This document shows, in pieces, positions 8,689 through 15,312 of a DNA stretch of 64,000 nucleotides. The stretch covers positions 1 to 64,000 of the forward strand of contig JAKIVS010000005.1 of the NCBI GenBank assembly GCA_022750435.1, written 5' to 3'. The translations under genes were made by a program, and so were the position numbers. The notes under the pieces are model-generated. The model saw nothing but the letters and a program-made list of their open reading frames with translations, made no database searches and had not been told where the DNA came from. Positions within the stretch are counted from its first letter, which is position 1. Every line of letters begins with the position of its first letter. This DNA is from Thermoplasmata archaeon (GTDB lineage: Archaea; Thermoplasmatota; Thermoplasmata; Lutacidiplasmatales; UBA184).

Positions 8689-9167
8689 TGGACCACCCCG
8701 TCCCGTCGCAGCTCGCTCTCGAACAGGATCACTTCGCGCACCGTCGTCCGTCCGAAGCTCCGGTCGTCGCCCGCGGCGAGCCAACGCTCCGCGACGACGA
8801 TGTCGCGGGGGCCGCGGACCCGCATCCAGGTTGTGTGCGGGACGAAGGGGCGATCCTCCACGGGGAGGCCCACGGACGTGGCGGCCCGGTCGACCCGGCG
8901 GGCGAGGTCGCGAACCGCTTCGCCCCCCTCCCCGACGCCGACCCACGCCACGCGGGGATGGGCCCGGTCCGGGAAGGCGCCGACCCCCCGGAGCTCGAGG
9001 GGGAACGCAGGGCGCGAGCCGACGGCGGCCGCCAGAGCGGCCCCGAGCGGCGCGGCGAGCGTCGGGTCGATCTCCCCGAGGAACTTCAGGGTCAGGTGCG
9101 CCGGCGCGGCGTCGGGGACCGAGGGCCGGTGCGGGTCCGGGACCTCAACGGCAACGAAGGCACGCAC
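8577..9167 (-). CDS. thpR: RNA 2',3'-cyclic phosphodiesterase (ThpR/LigT family)
   Basis: 196 residues, normal size. The 2H-phosphoesterase family has two H-x-T/S-x motifs; here they are HLTLKFLG (residue ~24) and HTTWMRV (residue ~111). Family members open 2',3'-cyclic phosphates and may act in RNA or tRNA repair. It starts with GTG 9167, four bases after the methylase stop codon, so the two are probably co-transcribed. Its 3' end runs 112 bases into the opposite-strand alkA gene; the C-terminal ~35 residues there lack family similarity. Confidence 0.88.
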   Translation of the reverse strand: MRAFVAVEVPDPHRPSVPDAAPAHLTLKFLGEIDPTLAAPLGAALAAAVGSRPAFPLELRGVGAFPDRAHPRVAWVGVGEGGEAVRDLARRVDRAATSVGLPVEDRPFVPHTTWMRVRGPRDIVVAERWLAAGDDRSFGRTTVREVILFESELRRDGVVHHPVRRCPLEGPASASPDEGSFCVVAGGPSVTHRRQR

Positions 9168-9171
9168 GGGC

Positions 9172-9981
9172 TCACACCGGGATCCGGTCGCCGTTCAAGC
9201 GCGCCGCTTCCCGGGCCAGGGCCTCGCTGAGTTCCGGGTCGTTGTCGATGCCCACCGACGTTCGGCCGAGCGCGTGGGCGACCCAGAGGGTCGTGCCCGT
9301 GCCCGCGAACGGGTCGAGGACGGTGTCGCCGACCAGCGAGAACATCCGGATGAGCCGTCGGGGAATCTCCGGGGGGAAGGCACCGGTCCTCCGCCCCTTC
9401 CCCGACTGGCGGATCCCCGGGACGTCGTCCCACACCTGCGAGAACCACCGGTCCCGTTCCGCTTTCGTGTACCGGCTACGCTCGCGACGCGGGTCTTTCG
9501 GAGGGAGACGGCGAAGTCCCCCCCGCCGGAACAGGAGGACGAACTCGCAGTCGAGCGTCACGTACGCGTTCGGGGGAAGGAATCCCGAGCCGAGGAAGGC
9601 GTTCGGCTTGTTGGTGGGCTTTTTCCACAGGACGTACGGGAGGGACCGGAAGCCGACGGTCTCGCACGAACGCGTCACGTCGACGTGGTTCGGCCAGAGA
9701 CGGAATCCATCGGGGCCGCTCCGCAGCGCGTCGCCGACGTTGACGGCGAGGATCCCCCCGGGCACGAGCGCCCGGAAGCACGCCGCCCACACCTCGCCGA
9801 GCCGTCCGTGCATCGACGGGTAGTCGGTGGCGCCCCAGCGATGGAACGTTTCGTCCCACTGCGGGATCATCGGGTACGGCGGCGAGGTGACGATCAGCTC
9901 CACGGAGCCGGGCGCGACGCCCGGCAACTCCCGGGCGTCTCCGTGGACCGTGCGGATCGTCGCCGACGGAACCGGGTCCAC
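9172..9981 (-). CDS. Orphan DNA modification methylase (beta-class, N4-cytosine or N6-adenine)
   Basis: 269 residues. Catalytic motif IV is TSPPYP (residue ~33) and the SAM-binding motif I is DPFAGTGTTLWVAHALGR near residue 220; the order IV before I defines a beta-class amino-methyltransferase. WGATDYPSMHG and WFSQVWDDVPGIRQ fit methylases of the N4-cytosine branch. No restriction endonuclease gene is adjacent, so it is a solitary methylase that may act in gene control, repair or strand marking, or protect against invading DNA. GTG 9981 is the start; a TATA box shared with the divergent HPS gene is 27 nt upstream. thpR follows four bases downstream. Confidence 0.88.
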   Translation of the reverse strand: MDPVPSATIRTVHGDARELPGVAPGSVELIVTSPPYPMIPQWDETFHRWGATDYPSMHGRLGEVWAACFRALVPGGILAVNVGDALRSGPDGFRLWPNHVDVTRSCETVGFRSLPYVLWKKPTNKPNAFLGSGFLPPNAYVTLDCEFVLLFRRGGLRRLPPKDPRRERSRYTKAERDRWFSQVWDDVPGIRQSGKGRRTGAFPPEIPRRLIRMFSLVGDTVLDPFAGTGTTLWVAHALGRTSVGIDNDPELSEALAREAARLNGDRIPV

Positions 9982-10004
9982 CCTCGGTCGAGCCGGCCCG
10001 GTCG

Positions 10005-10010
10005 TTTATA
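10005..10010. promoter_or_regulatory. Shared (bidirectional) TATA box
   Basis: TTTATA on the plus strand, TATAAA on the minus strand. Its centre is 24 nt from the ATG of HPS-RraA (10032, plus) and 27 nt from the GTG of the methylase (9981, minus), the spacing expected for leaderless archaeal transcripts in both directions. Confidence 0.65.
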
Positions 10011-10031
10011 GTGCGTGCGGCTCGACCGACC

Positions 10032-11336
10032 ATGCGCCTCGAGCGCCCCGTTCTCCAGGTCGCCCTCGACTTCGAGAACCTCTCCCGGGCGATCCAGGCG
10101 GCCACCGAGGCCGTCGCGGGGGGCGCCGACTGGGTCGAGGCCGGAACACCGCTCATCAAGAGCGAGGGGCTCGACGCGGTCCGGGCGCTGAAAAAGGCGT
10201 TCCCGACCCATCGGATCGTCGCCGACATGAAGGTGATGGACACGGGCGCCTTCGAGGTCGAGATCGCGGCCAAGGCGGGGGCCGACCTGGTCACCGTCCT
10301 CGGGACGGCCGACGACGACACGATCGCCGAGGCGGTCCGGGGCGGCCACCAGTACGGGGCCGAGGTGGTGGTCGACCTCCTGAACGTCGTCGACCCGGTC
10401 GCGCGCTCGAAGCGGGTGGCCGAGCTCGGCGCCGCGGCGGTCTGCTGGCACATCGGCATCGACATGCAGATGGCCGGCCGGACGCCGTTCGAGGTCCTCG
10501 AGACGCTCGCCCGCGCCTCCCCGGTCCCGGTCGCCGTGGCCGGGGGGCTCACCTCGGAGACCGTCGCCAGCGCCACGCGCGCGGGCGCGCAGATCCTCAT
10601 CGTCGGCGGGGCGATCACGAAGAGCGCGAAGATCCAGGCGGCGACGGAAGCGATCCGCCGCGCCATCGACACGAAGACGGAGGTGACGAGCGAGCAGTTC
10701 CGGCGCTACGCGGGCGCCGACATCCGCGCCGCCCTCGCCCAGGTCTCCTCGCCGAACCTCTCCGACGCCATGCAACGGCACGGCGCGATGCACGGGCTCA
10801 TCGCCCACCTTCCGCTCCCCACGACGAAGGTCGTGGGCCCGGCGGTGACCGTGGTCACGCGGGATGGGGACTGGGCGAAGCCGGTCGAGGCGATCGACCG
10901 GGCCGGCCCCGGGGACGTGATCGTGGTCGACGCCGGGGGCGGAACGACGGCCATCTGGGGCGAGCTCGCCAGCTGGAGCGCCCATGGCCGCGGGGTAGCG
11001 GGCGTCGTCATCGACGGGGCCGCGCGGGACATCGATGCGATCCTCGCGCTCGGGTTCCCGGTGTTCAGCCGGCACGTGTCCCCGAACGCGGGGGAACCGA
11101 AGGGGCACGGGGAGATCGGGGTCGAGGTCGTGGTGGGAGGGGAGAAGGTCCGGCCGGGCGACTGGATCGTCGGCGACCTCTCCGGGGTCGTGGTCCTGCC
11201 GCGCGAGCGGGCGGCGGAGATCGCCAACCGGGCGCTCGACGTCCTCGAACACGAGAACCGGGTGCGCGAGGAGATCCAGCGGGGCTCGACGCTCAGCGCC
11301 GTCCAGAAGCTCGAACGATGGGAACGCGTCGGTTGA
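10032..11336 (+). CDS. hps: 3-hexulose-6-phosphate synthase / RraA-like aldolase fusion
   Basis: 434 residues. Residues 1-~215 are 3-hexulose-6-phosphate synthase, an OMP-decarboxylase-fold enzyme joining formaldehyde and ribulose 5-phosphate (LQVALDFENL, GADWVEAGTPLIKSEG, VADMKVMDTG, VAGGLTSETV). Residues ~220-434 are an RraA/4-hydroxy-4-methyl-2-oxoglutarate-aldolase fold (NLSDAMQRHGAMHGL, GVVIDGAARDIDAI, PRERAAEIANRAL). The fusion occurs in other archaea, where the reverse HPS reaction supplies ribulose 5-phosphate in place of the oxidative pentose phosphate pathway. The isomerase partner (PHI) is not in the window, and the role of the RraA part is not established. The upstream in-frame GTG (10011) lies next to the TATA box and is rejected for ATG 10032. 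Confidence 0.93.
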   Translation: MRLERPVLQVALDFENLSRAIQAATEAVAGGADWVEAGTPLIKSEGLDAVRALKKAFPTHRIVADMKVMDTGAFEVEIAAKAGADLVTVLGTADDDTIAEAVRGGHQYGAEVVVDLLNVVDPVARSKRVAELGAAAVCWHIGIDMQMAGRTPFEVLETLARASPVPVAVAGGLTSETVASATRAGAQILIVGGAITKSAKIQAATEAIRRAIDTKTEVTSEQFRRYAGADIRAALAQVSSPNLSDAMQRHGAMHGLIAHLPLPTTKVVGPAVTVVTRDGDWAKPVEAIDRAGPGDVIVVDAGGGTTAIWGELASWSAHGRGVAGVVIDGAARDIDAILALGFPVFSRHVSPNAGEPKGHGEIGVEVVVGGEKVRPGDWIVGDLSGVVVLPRERAAEIANRALDVLEHENRVREEIQRGSTLSAVQKLERWERVG

Positions 11337-11391
11337 TCGCGCCGACGCCGAACCGAAACGCTTTACGACGGGGTCCCTCGCTCGGGGCGAC

Positions 11392-11466
11392 GCTCCCGTA
11401 GTCTAGTCCGGTCAAGGATATCGGGCCTTCGACCCGACAACGCGGGTTCGAATCCCGCCGGGAGCA
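11392..11466 (+). tRNA. tRNA-Glu (anticodon TTC)
   Basis: Full cloverleaf by hand: acceptor GCTCCCG/CGGGAGC, D-stem GTCT/GGAT with wobble pairs, anticodon stem TCGGG/CCCGA around the loop CCTTCGA, four-base variable loop, T-stem GCGGG/CCCGC with loop TTCGAAT, discriminator A. CCA is not encoded and no intron is seen. Base 33, almost always U, is C by this folding. CTTTACG ~27 nt upstream may be its TATA box. Confidence 0.93.
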
Positions 11467-11585
11467 CGGTCCTTCGTCGCAGCGGACGCTCCTCCGGTCG
11501 CCGCCCCCGGGGGCGGCGATCGCTCGACGCGTCCCGCGGAGCGGCGAAGTCCGGGAATTTCCCGTCGTCGTCGGCGAGCCGAGCG

Positions 11586-12035
11586 TTACGCGACGGCTTT
11601 CCTCACGAGAGCGGCGATCCGAGCCTCCTCGGTGGCCGACAGTTCCAGGATGGCGTAGACGGTCGGCCACATGTGGCCCTCGTCGAGTTTCGCCGCGTCG
11701 CCAAAGCCCAGCGTCGCGTACCGTGCCTTGAACTTCGAGGCGGGCTGGAAGAAACAGACCACGTCCTCGTCGTTCGCATACGCGGGCATTCCGTACCACG
11801 TCCTCGGCCGGAGCCCGGGCGCGTTGGTCGTGATGAGGACGTGGAGTCGCTCGGCCAACCGGCGGTCCGGAGCCGGCATCTCGGCGATCTTGGCGAGGAT
11901 GTCCCTTTCCCCGTCCGCCTTGCTGGCGCTGGCCTTCAGTTCTCGGACGCGCTCCTTCATGGCGCTCCGCTCCTCCGCCGTGAATCCGCTTCCAGACTTC
12001 GGTTTGGCTTTCAGTCCGTTCTTCCGCTCCGCCAT
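11586..12035 (-). CDS. DUF1801 (YdhG-like) domain protein
   Basis: 149 residues. After a lysine-rich N-terminus and a charged helix (TAEERSAMKERVRELKAS), residues ~55-149 match the DUF1801 fold: RTWYGMPAYANDEDVVCFFQPASKFKARYATLGF. Members are small soluble proteins, some studied as iron- or frataxin-like, but activity is unknown. ATG 12035 is supported by TATAAGGG on the minus strand at ~12059-12066, ~26 nt upstream. It stands alone between tRNA-Glu and a toxin-antitoxin pair. Confidence 0.82.
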   Translation of the reverse strand: MAERKNGLKAKPKSGSGFTAEERSAMKERVRELKASASKADGERDILAKIAEMPAPDRRLAERLHVLITTNAPGLRPRTWYGMPAYANDEDVVCFFQPASKFKARYATLGFGDAAKLDEGHMWPTVYAILELSATEEARIAALVRKAVA

Positions 12036-12146
12036 GGTGCGCCTATCTTTCCCGGGTCCCTTATAGTACGAGTCGAGCGCCGGCCGACCCTATTGTCCGT
12101 TGGGTCGATGCGGAACGCCAACCGGTGCCGGTCAGCGACGGCAAAT

Positions 12147-12515
12147 TCACCGAACGAAGCAGACTCCGGGGAGCCCCTCGAACTCATGGGCCCCGGTCAG
12201 GAACGCGTAGTCGTTCTCCCGGGCGTACACGTACCCAAAGGCGTCGACGTACGAGAAGCGACGACCGGTCGCGCCCAGCTGGAGGCGCCGGAACCGCGCG
12301 ACCTTCGGGATCAGTTCCAGGGGGAGCTCGACCGCGGTGCCGCCGAGCTCGCGGAGGCAATGCTGCGCGAGCTCTTCGGCTCCTTGCTCGGCGAGGATGT
12401 AGAACACCTCGAGCAGATTCGCACGAGAGGTCGTCGCCGGTTCGAGGCGGAATGGGAGGTAGCGGGCGCGACCCCGGGCCATCTCGAGGATGGCGTAACT
12501 ATCGAGGAAGAACAT
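12147..12515 (-). CDS. vapC: PIN-domain ribonuclease toxin (VapC-type)
   Basis: 122 residues, normal for VapC. The acidic PIN residues are in place: D5 (MFFLDSYAIL), E35 (LLEVFYIL), D91 (YVDAFGYVYA) and D102 (ENDYAFLT). Family members cleave tRNA or other RNA when the antitoxin is lost. The start overlaps the antitoxin stop by one base (TGATG on the minus strand), so translation is coupled. One of three toxin-antitoxin pairs in the window. Confidence 0.88.
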   Translation of the reverse strand: MFFLDSYAILEMARGRARYLPFRLEPATTSRANLLEVFYILAEQGAEELAQHCLRELGGTAVELPLELIPKVARFRRLQLGATGRRFSYVDAFGYVYARENDYAFLTGAHEFEGLPGVCFVR

Positions 12516-12727
12516 CAGTCCCGGTCGGTGCGGGATCGCCGAATCAGCTCCGCGGTCGACTCCTCGGCGTGAAGCTGCCCCCAGATCCTCGTCCAGTCGA
12601 CTTTGGACGGGATGACGATGTGGACCGTTTGTCCCGGCCGGGCGCGAAGCTGCCGGATGACCTTGTGCGGAATGATGATCCCCATCGAGTCCCCAATCTT
12701 GCGCACGGTGGCGTCGAACTCGGTCAT
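12515..12727 (-). CDS. vapB: AbrB/MazE-type antitoxin
   Basis: 70 residues. A swapped-hairpin AbrB domain fills the first ~45 residues (VRKIGDSMGIIIPHKVIRQLRARPGQTVHIVI); the acidic C-terminus (HAEESTAELIRRSRTD) would bind the toxin. It is the first gene of the pair. The AT-rich stretch immediately upstream is probably both promoter and operator, so the complex likely represses itself. Confidence 0.85.
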   Translation of the reverse strand: MTEFDATVRKIGDSMGIIIPHKVIRQLRARPGQTVHIVIPSKVDWTRIWGQLHAEESTAELIRRSRTDRD

Positions 12728-12728
12728 C

Positions 12729-12755
12729 GAATATTCAATTCCATTATAATATTTA
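12729..12755 (-). promoter_or_regulatory. AT-rich promoter/operator of the AbrB-PIN pair
   Basis: 27 bases almost free of G+C in a GC-rich setting, with the palindrome GAATATTC (12729-12736), a second AATATT (12748-12753) and TATA-like TATAATATTTA. The TATA part is ~22-27 nt before the antitoxin ATG, so repeated AATATT units would place a bound AbrB protein over the promoter. Confidence 0.55.
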
Positions 12756-12823
12756 GAAGCGAGGACCGAACGATGGACGGTGGTTCCCCCGCTGGGGGGC
12801 GCGCGGCAGCCGAATCGCGGCGT

Positions 12824-13471
12824 TCAGCGCCGAGGATGGGTCGGGTCCATCGTCTGCAGCCAGAGGCGACCGGGGCCGTGGATCCGGAGCGCATAGTAGC
12901 TCATCGCGGACCCGAGCAGGCCCCCGCCGAGCGACTGGCTGAACGACTCCATCTGGATCTTGTCGTCCTTCAGCAAGACCCCGCCGTGGTCGACGTCGAA
13001 CGTCTCCCCGGGGGGGAGGTCGAAGCTGAGGACGTTGCCGTGGCCGTGGACCACGATGGTCCCCGGCCCAGTGAGCCGGTCCATCCAGAAGCCGACCATC
13101 CGCCCGATCCGGCCGGTGCCGGGGATGTAGACCGCATCGTAGGTCACGGTCGCGGAGGCGAGGAGGAGCGAATGCTCGGCCACGTCGACGATCTCGCCCG
13201 GAGCGAGCTCGACGACCCGAATCTCGCCCGGCCCGAATCGGCTGAAGGCAGCGTACCCCGGCCCGATGTAGGTGTGGAGGTAGAACGGAATCCCGCCGAT
13301 CAGGGTCCGCTTGAGGGTCTTCGCCATTCCGCCCTGGGTGAACGGGCGCTGGTGGAACGTCACCGATGGGTCGGCGTAGACCATGACGCCGGATTCGCAG
13401 TACGCTTCCTCGCCGGGCCCGAGCTCGGCGAGCGCGTTCGGGACGTAGCCGCCCTGGACGGTGATCTTCAT
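12824..13471 (-). CDS. AIM24-family protein, third of a tandem triplet
   Basis: 215 residues of the AIM24/TIGR00266 beta-sandwich family. Repeating elements are YCESGVMVYADPSVTF, the glycine-rich GGMAKTLKRTLIGGIPFYL, and the GPGEIRVVELAPGEIVDVAEHSLLLAS block ending with a GPGxxxLQT-like close. Biochemical role unknown; mitochondrial Aim24 affects inner-membrane organisation and bacterial members are poorly studied. The gene follows its paralogue by ten bases and ends the apparent operon. Confidence 0.85.
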   Translation of the reverse strand: MKITVQGGYVPNALAELGPGEEAYCESGVMVYADPSVTFHQRPFTQGGMAKTLKRTLIGGIPFYLHTYIGPGYAAFSRFGPGEIRVVELAPGEIVDVAEHSLLLASATVTYDAVYIPGTGRIGRMVGFWMDRLTGPGTIVVHGHGNVLSFDLPPGETFDVDHGGVLLKDDKIQMESFSQSLGGGLLGSAMSYYALRIHGPGRLWLQTMDPTHPRR

Positions 13472-13481
13472 GGTGGCCCCG

Positions 13482-14120
13482 TCACGCCCCCAGCAGGTAG
13501 CGGCCGCTGTGCACGAGGACCGTGCCGGGGCCGGTGACGTCGACGAGCGGGAAGTAGTGCATCGGCGGGAAATGGGGCGCGCCGCCGAACACCTTCACGC
13601 CGATGGTGGCGCCGGGCGTTACGGTCAGCAGCGCGTGCCTCTCGGTGCGGACCGATTCGCCGGGTCGCAGGTTGAAGGAGAGCGCGTTGCCGTGCGTCTG
13701 GAACGCGAACTTCCCGGGGCCCGTCAGTCGCGCCGCCGTCAGGTACTGCGTGAAGGGGACCCTCGGCTGCTCGTACGACGCGAGCGTGACCCGGTCGTAC
13801 TTCATCGTGGCTTCGTGGGCGATGAGCGCTCCCGAGTGGAGGAACAGCGATTCTCCGGCAGCGAGTTGCCCGAACCGGATCTCCCCGACGACCCCCGTCG
13901 ACACGGTGGCGGTGCCCGGCCCGTCGAGCGTCTCGAAGTAGTGCCAGAGGGTCTTCGGCATTCGGCCCGTCGGGTTCGGGTACTCGTACTTCACCCGGCC
14001 CACCGTGATGCCGGGGTCCCGGTACCGGACCGAGTCGACGAGCACCATCACCTGCTCCCGCGGCGCGAGCTGGACGAGGAGCGCGGGCGAGACGTCGCCC
14101 ACGTGGTCGAACTTCGCCAT
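13482..14120 (-). CDS. AIM24-family protein, second of a tandem triplet
   Basis: 212 residues. The same beta-sandwich (VLVDSVRYRDPGITVG, GRMPKTLWHYFETLDGPGTATVS, GQLAAGESLFLHSGALIAHE, GPGKFAFQTHGNALSF) but the most diverged of the three: the GGxxxxLKR segment reads PTGRMPKTLWHYFE. It starts three bases after the stop of the first gene. The three probably build one hetero-oligomer; this is inference from spacing and family resemblance. Confidence 0.82.
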   Translation of the reverse strand: MAKFDHVGDVSPALLVQLAPREQVMVLVDSVRYRDPGITVGRVKYEYPNPTGRMPKTLWHYFETLDGPGTATVSTGVVGEIRFGQLAAGESLFLHSGALIAHEATMKYDRVTLASYEQPRVPFTQYLTAARLTGPGKFAFQTHGNALSFNLRPGESVRTERHALLTVTPGATIGVKVFGGAPHFPPMHYFPLVDVTGPGTVLVHSGRYLLGA

Positions 14121-14123
14121 CGC

Positions 14124-14744
14124 TCACCCCCCCGTCTGCAGCCCGATCGTCCCGGGCCCCTGGACAGTGTACATCTCCTGTGCCATCATACGGCCGACAA
14201 ACCCGGTCCCGACCTTCTGGACGAACGGAGTGAGCACCATCGCGGGGGTCTTGTGGAGGATCGCTCCGCGCTCGCAGACGATGGTCTCGCCGGGGTGGAG
14301 CGAGAGAGTGACGAAGTTCCCGTAGGCATGGAGGGCGAATTTGCCGGGGCCGGAGAGCCGGTCGAACCAGATTCCCCGGTACGTCCCGGTCCCCTTCGTG
14401 AGGACCGTGTCGTACCCGATCGACTTCGCGGCGCAGACCAGCGATCCCTCGGCCACGTCGAGGATCTCTCCGGACGCCAGCTCCACGATGCGGACCTCCC
14501 CCGGTCCGTTCCGGGAGAACGCGGCTCGGCCGGGGCCGGTGAATTCCGCGAGGAAGAACGGCACCCCGCCAACCGACGTTCGCTTCAGCGTCGAGCCGAA
14601 CCCCTTGCTCGGGATCGTCCGGCGGTCGACCTGGACCGGGTCTTCCTTGTAGAGGACGATTCCGTGTTCGGAGAAGATCGCCTCGCCGGCGGCGAGCGTG
14701 GCGAGGACCGAGGGGACGACGCCGGGGACGACCTCGAGCTCCAT
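14124..14744 (-). CDS. AIM24-family protein, first of a tandem triplet
   Basis: 206 residues from ATG 14744. Closest to the third copy: FSEHGIVLYKEDPVQV, FGSTLKRTSVGGVPFFLAEF, GPGEVRIVELASGEILDVAEG, YGNFVTLSLHPGETIV, GPGTIGLQTGG. No signal peptide or membrane segment. The open frame runs on to 14861, but the added residues are arginine-rich and cross the divergent promoter at 14806-14812, so ATG 14744 is preferred. Confidence 0.85.
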   Translation of the reverse strand: MELEVVPGVVPSVLATLAAGEAIFSEHGIVLYKEDPVQVDRRTIPSKGFGSTLKRTSVGGVPFFLAEFTGPGRAAFSRNGPGEVRIVELASGEILDVAEGSLVCAAKSIGYDTVLTKGTGTYRGIWFDRLSGPGKFALHAYGNFVTLSLHPGETIVCERGAILHKTPAMVLTPFVQKVGTGFVGRMMAQEMYTVQGPGTIGLQTGG

Positions 14745-14805
14745 CGGACCGGTGTTTCCCCCGGAACGCGGCCGGGGCGCGCCAAATCGGGCGAAGTTCT
14801 CGCGG

Positions 14806-14812
14806 CTTATAG
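14806..14812. promoter_or_regulatory. TATA box between the AIM24 operon and the cupin gene
   Basis: CTTATAG reads as a TATA element in both directions. It would give leaders of ~40 nt to AIM24 (minus) and ~75 nt to the cupin ATG (plus). Confidence 0.4.
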
Positions 14813-14908
14813 ATGGCGCGTTTGGCCTCCCTCGCCTCGCTCGCGGGGCCTCGGATCTCAACGCGAACCCGAAGGGGATTCAACCCCCGTCCCACTCCGG
14901 TGCGGTCG

Positions 14909-15274
14909 ATGGCGCTCCGCCCGATCGAGGACGTCGCGCGACAAGCCCGCTCGTGGCCGGACCCGTACGTCGAATTCCTGCGCCAGACGTCCATGAGCGC
15001 CGGCGTCTACGTGCTTCCCGCCGGCGCGACCGACCGCCAGAGCCCGCACCGCCAGGACGAGCTCTACTACGTCACGAAGGGCCGCGGCCGGTTCCGGCAG
15101 GGAGCCGAGGAGCGAGCCGTGGGCGCAGGAGACGCCCTGTTCGTCCCGGCCGGCGAACCGCACCGATTCTTCGACATCGAGGAGGAGCTCGTTCTCCTCG
15201 TGGTGTTCGCCCCGCCCGAAGGCGCCGGGACGGCCCGCGGGGGCGAGGACCGAGTACGTACCCCGCCGCCTTAA
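14909..15274 (+). CDS. Cupin-fold protein
   Basis: 121 residues. One cupin barrel: motif 1 SPHRQDELYYVTKGRGRFRQG (metal-ligand pattern H..E with one histidine changed to Q/D) and motif 2 GDALFVPAGEPHRFFDI. It could bind a metal and a small ligand; substrate unknown. ATG 14909 is chosen because the conserved part begins soon after (MALRPIEDVARQ). The earlier ATG at 14813, immediately after the TATA box, would add 32 arginine-rich residues. The stop codon lies in a perfect palindrome (15266-15279). Confidence 0.82.
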   Translation: MALRPIEDVARQARSWPDPYVEFLRQTSMSAGVYVLPAGATDRQSPHRQDELYYVTKGRGRFRQGAEERAVGAGDALFVPAGEPHRFFDIEEELVLLVVFAPPEGAGTARGGEDRVRTPPP

Positions 15275-15279
15275 GGCGG
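15266..15279. repeat. 14-base perfect palindrome over the cupin stop codon
   Basis: CCGCC TTAA GGCGG; its TAA is the cupin stop. It lies 34 nt before the membrane protein ATG, so it could be an operator, a weak hairpin, or a TATA substitute for the next gene. Confidence 0.45.
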
Positions 15280-15312
15280 GCTCCGCTCGCCGCCGAAGGG
15301 CCCGCCGAGGGA

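Noticed and set aside
10011-10031. Earlier GTG start for HPS-RraA
   Set aside because: It lies directly after the TATA box, where transcription has not begun; the conserved HPS start begins at ATG 10032.
14813-14908. ATG 14813 as start of the cupin gene
   Set aside because: It is next to the TATA box with no room for a transcription start, and adds 32 arginine-rich residues outside the cupin fold.
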